A DNA stretch of 64,000 nt from Ceratotherium simum simum (Eukaryota; Chordata; Mammalia; Perissodactyla; Rhinocerotidae): NCBI RefSeq assembly GCF_000283155.1, contig NW_004454266.1:928700-992699 (forward strand), written 5' to 3'. A model generated the notes under the pieces. The model searched no databases. It was not told the origin of the DNA and saw nothing but the letters and a program-made list of their open reading frames with translations. Below, piece by piece: positions 61,131 through 64,000 of the stretch; position 1 is the first letter of the stretch; every line of letters starts with the position of its first letter. The position numbers were made by a program, and so were the translations under genes.

Positions 61131-61367
61131 TAGCGTTAGAAGTCAATTTAAAGAACAGATAATCTAATCCACCCTTAGGTATAAAATATAAATCGAAACT
61201 CCCACCCAGAATGAGACCTTGAACCTTGTTTGCCTGGTTTCTATTTCAGTGTTCTTTTCAATAGATCATGTAATCCTCTGTGACAGCCTTTGTACTGACT
61301 CACTATGCAACGTGGTCGGGAAGTGGGGGATGACTTTTCCCAAAGTGTTTGTTTATGGGGATTATCA

Positions 61368-62284
61368 CTAATCCCCAGAGATATCCCTATCCTGAACGCC
61401 AAGAATCTTTTTCAGTGAACTCTTCATGTTCTTATTTCTGAGACTATAAATGTAAAGGTTGAGAGTGGGAGTTACCAGGGTTTACACTACAGCAGTAAAC
61501 AGAGGAATAAGAAGTTGATGGTGGCTTCAGGTAGATGGTAAAGACTGTAGTATAAAACAGGATGACCATGGAGAGGTGGGAGCTGCAAAGAGCCAGGGCT
61601 TTCTTTTTCTCCCATGTTGATGGAACTTTACCTACAGCTTGGAAAATATGGACATAAGAATTTATGACACGGAAGAAAGGGCTGATTCTTAATCCAGCTG
61701 AAACCATCATTAGGTCCTCATTTACATGAGTATTAGAGCAGGAAAGCTGTAAGAGTGGACCAAGATGACAGGAAAAGTGAGTAATCTCTTGATTAATATA
61801 GAAGGATAGCAACAGGGCATGGGTAAGAGAGTTGGAGTGGGCCACTCTCCATGGCCCACCAACCAGCAGCCCACATCTGCAAGGAGTCATTAGGAGTGGA
61901 TAGTGCAGACGATGGCCATGGCAGCATAGTGGTTGATAGCCACGGCAGTCAAAAGCATATTGTCCGTATTAGCAAAAACAGCAAAGAAGTATGACTGGGC
62001 CAGACATCCAGAAAAAGAGATTGATCTGCTGCTTGTCCATAAAGCCTCCAGGATTTGGGGAGCTGTGGTGGAAGTAAAGCAGAGATCCTCCAGGGAGAGC
62101 TGGCTGAGGAAGAAGTACATGGGAGTGTGGAGGTGGATGTCAGCACCAAAGCCAGCAGAACTAGCAAGTTCCCTAGGAGGCTCAGCAACTAGAGGGCCAG
62201 GAAGAGACCTAAAAGGAACTGCCGTTTCTCTGAGTCACTGGACAGCCCTGAGAGGACAAAGTCAGTGTTCTTGCTGCAGTTTGT
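61368..62284 (-). pseudogene. Family-1-like olfactory receptor pseudogene (paralogue of 43870-44799)
   Basis: The ATG position is ACA (minus strand, 62284-62282). TM1 has an in-frame TAG where the intact copy has the Tyr of VLYFL. A 1-nt deletion follows at the first intracellular loop. PMYFFLSQLSLEDLCF and the TM3 region are readable; DRY is NHY, and another 1-nt deletion follows it. TM4 to TM6 are readable as TPCRCGLLVGG, a 9-nt deletion before FYINQEITHF, and ALCSSHLSMVILFY. A short deletion before TM7 shifts the frame again. The tail YSLRNKNMKSSLKKI ends at TAG 61370-61368. The many lesions suggest old inactivation. The splice acceptor is still recognisable. Confidence 0.93.
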
Positions 62285-62619
62285 TCTGGGCCGTGGTGTG
62301 CTGCAAGGAAGGAATCAGCATAGAGAGGATTCACTGACTCTCAGCTACTGAGGCAGATAGCAACTGAAGCCGTCTCTTGCCAATGGGTTTCTTTTATACC
62401 ATCAATGTGAGGAAAGGATAAAAGAAACTAAAATAACAATGAGAGGGACAAGCATTGTCTTCATAAACGATGGCCAAAGTGAGGAGGCCAAAGGTGAGGA
62501 AATGAAGGGAACAACAGAGACATCCTGAATGTCTTTAAGTGTGAAAGAATTCTCTTAATTGAACTTTGTATTATGGGATGGTATATCTACTTGTTTGTGA
62601 GTCTATTTTGATCACAAGA

Positions 62620-63340
62620 CCATGAGTCTTTGAAGGCAAAAACTGCATCTCTGTACTTAGCTTAGTGCTTGGCACATAGTAAGAGCTCAATAAATGCTCC
62701 TACCCATTTACACAGTCACTACTCTAGTTCAAGCTATCATTGATTGACTTGAGTACTGCTAGCCTCCTAACCAGTTTAACATGCCCACTCCTGTCCCATC
62801 CAATGTATTCACACCACAGCCAGAGTAATCTTTTCAGAAAAGAAAATCTGATCATGTCACTTCCTTGTTTAAAAGTAGGTCTCTGGAGAAACATTGCTTT
62901 TATAAAAAATACAAAACCTTACTATGTCTAACAAAGCTCAATATGTTTTGACCTCAAGGTATCACACCAGCCTCATCTTGTACCACAGTCCACTCATTCC
63001 TTGTCCCCCAGCACACTGGTTGTGTTGCACTCCCTCATGTGCACCATGTTCCTTCTATTCACTCTGGGTCAACTCCTGCTCATCTTTCCCATATCAGATC
63101 TATTGGTGGCTTAGAAAAGTCTCCCTTTGCTTCTTTGATTAAGGCAACCCTACCTTTTCTATGCTGTCATAGCACCTTCGTAGATTATCAAAGCTGCAAT
63201 ATGGAAGATGTAATCATGTTTATTTTGTGTAAATATTTAAGTCATTAACTAATATTGGTCTCCTTCACAACTCCCTAAGGTACGTTATGGCAGAGATCGA
63301 GTCACTTATTTCCTCTCCATTGTATCCCTAGTGTTTGGCA
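62620..63340 (+). mobile_element. L2 LINE fragments (copy 2)
   Basis: Counterpart of 45125-45895: cttagtgcttggcacatagt and agctcaataaatgctcctac, then gagtactgctagcctcctaa and a second 3' end near 63320-63345. Confidence 0.8.
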
Positions 63341-63748
63341 TACAAAAGATAGTATTTGTTACTAAATTAGTAAATTAGTTAATGGATACTGAAGGCAAGA
63401 GAGGGCAATATATTATGCTCCTTTAAGTAGTCCCCTTCTACTTCAATATTTCACCAATATTCACCAATATTTTATCATGGGTTGAAAATACCGATTCATC
63501 CATTTTCTTTATCCTTCAAGTCCAGACTAAGTGCTATAACTTTTATTTCCTATAAAATGTTCCTGATTTCAGTCTCTTTCTCAGTGTTTTCACAAGTACT
63601 TTCTTTGCACTTTCTTTCATCAACTCATTCCTAGCTTATTTCATCAGCAGCTTGATTGTCTTCACTGATTCCATTCCAATTACTATGATTCATGCTGCAA
63701 GCATCTGCCAGAAATCATATGACTTTCTGGGTGGGATGTGAGAATTTG

Positions 63749-63937
63749 TCTATTTTTTTTTTCCACTGAGGCAGATTCTTCCTGAGCTAACATCTGTGCC
63801 AATCTTCCTCTATTTTGTATGTGGGTCACTGCCACAGCATGGCTGCCAACAAGTGGTATAGGTCTGCGCCTAGAATCCAAACCCAAGCTGCCGAAGCAGA
63901 ATGAGCTGGACTTAACCAGTAGGCCATGGGGCTGGCC
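63749..63937 (-). mobile_element. ERE SINE, antisense, with target-site duplication
   Basis: A poly-T start, then cctgagctaacatctgtgcc, ending in the reversed ERE head (gtaggccatggggctggcc). The 10-bp direct repeat tgagaatttg flanks it at 63739-63748 and 63938-63947. It inserted at the right edge of duplicon copy 2. Confidence 0.93.
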
Positions 63938-64000
63938 TGAGAATTTGCATTTCTTACATGCTCTGACATCAGGTGATGTGGATGCTACTAGTTTGCTGAA

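Larger units (their letters stand above)
55108..63735. repeat. OR11A/OR1-like duplicon, copy 2 (pairs with 38650-46290)
   Basis: About 8.6 kb, direct orientation. It holds the second OR11A1-like and family-1-like pair, both pseudogenes. Copy-2-only stretches: 58110-58245 and most of 59000-60370, in which I see no gene. Confidence 0.93.

Noticed and set aside
61933..62337. 134-codon plus-strand frame
   Set aside because: Antisense shadow of the family-1-like OR pseudogene; the intact gene has a similar shorter shadow at 44456-44707.
1..64000. CRISPR array, bacterial operon, phage or novel defence-type system
   Set aside because: No spaced direct-repeat array, no ribosome-binding-site-led gene runs; all evidence points to a vertebrate OR cluster with SINEs and LINEs.

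Overview
The window is mammalian nuclear DNA, AT-rich and dominated by interspersed repeats. It carries tRNA-derived SINEs of the equine repetitive element (ERE) type, including one near-pristine ERE1 at 14.8 kb, and several L1 3' ends of one young family. This points to a perissodactyl, most likely a horse-type genome. The genes are class II olfactory receptors (ORs). OR12D2-like loci lying next to OR11A1-like loci match the order of the extended MHC class I OR cluster (human 6p22; horse chromosome 20 by known synteny). The locus assignment is inference from family identity and order; I ran no alignment.

Layout. 0-9.2 kb: L1 3' end, an MLT1-like LTR, an inverted patchwork of OR-flanking sequence (2.2-3.9 kb), AT-rich sequence and a retroviral gag-like remnant (7.7-8.0 kb). 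9.2-19.3 kb: duplicon copy A, with an OR12D2-like pseudogene, two EREs, a family-6-like OR pseudogene split by an L1 3' end, and a tail segment. 19.3-24.6 kb: an old L1 5' half followed by a younger L1 that jumps from its 5'UTR into ORF2. 25.4-33.2 kb: duplicon copy B, with an intact OR12D2-like gene (28157-29083, minus strand) but without the 4.9 kb that holds the split OR in copy A. 33.2-38.6 kb: MIR/L2 relics, a (GT)18 tract and antisense L1. 38.6-46.3 kb and 55.1-63.7 kb: a second duplicated pair, each copy with a dead OR11A1-like gene (plus strand) and a family-1-like OR (minus strand), intact at 43870-44799 and broken at 61368-62284. 46.6-55.1 kb: an ERE, L2 remnants and nested antisense L1s with an embedded Tigger-like DNA transposon.

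Of seven OR loci, two have open full-length reading frames and five are pseudogenes. Both intact genes have a polypyrimidine-AG splice acceptor just upstream of the ATG, as expected for OR genes with a noncoding 5' exon spliced to one coding exon. The window is a birth-and-death record: two independent segmental duplications, each leaving at most one working copy per receptor, with retroelement insertions and deletions separating the copies. I found no CRISPR array, operon, tRNA/rRNA gene or new enzymatic system. The notable items are structural: a templated inverted micro-insertion, an internally deleted L1, an inverted third duplicon piece and an L1-derived inverted repeat.
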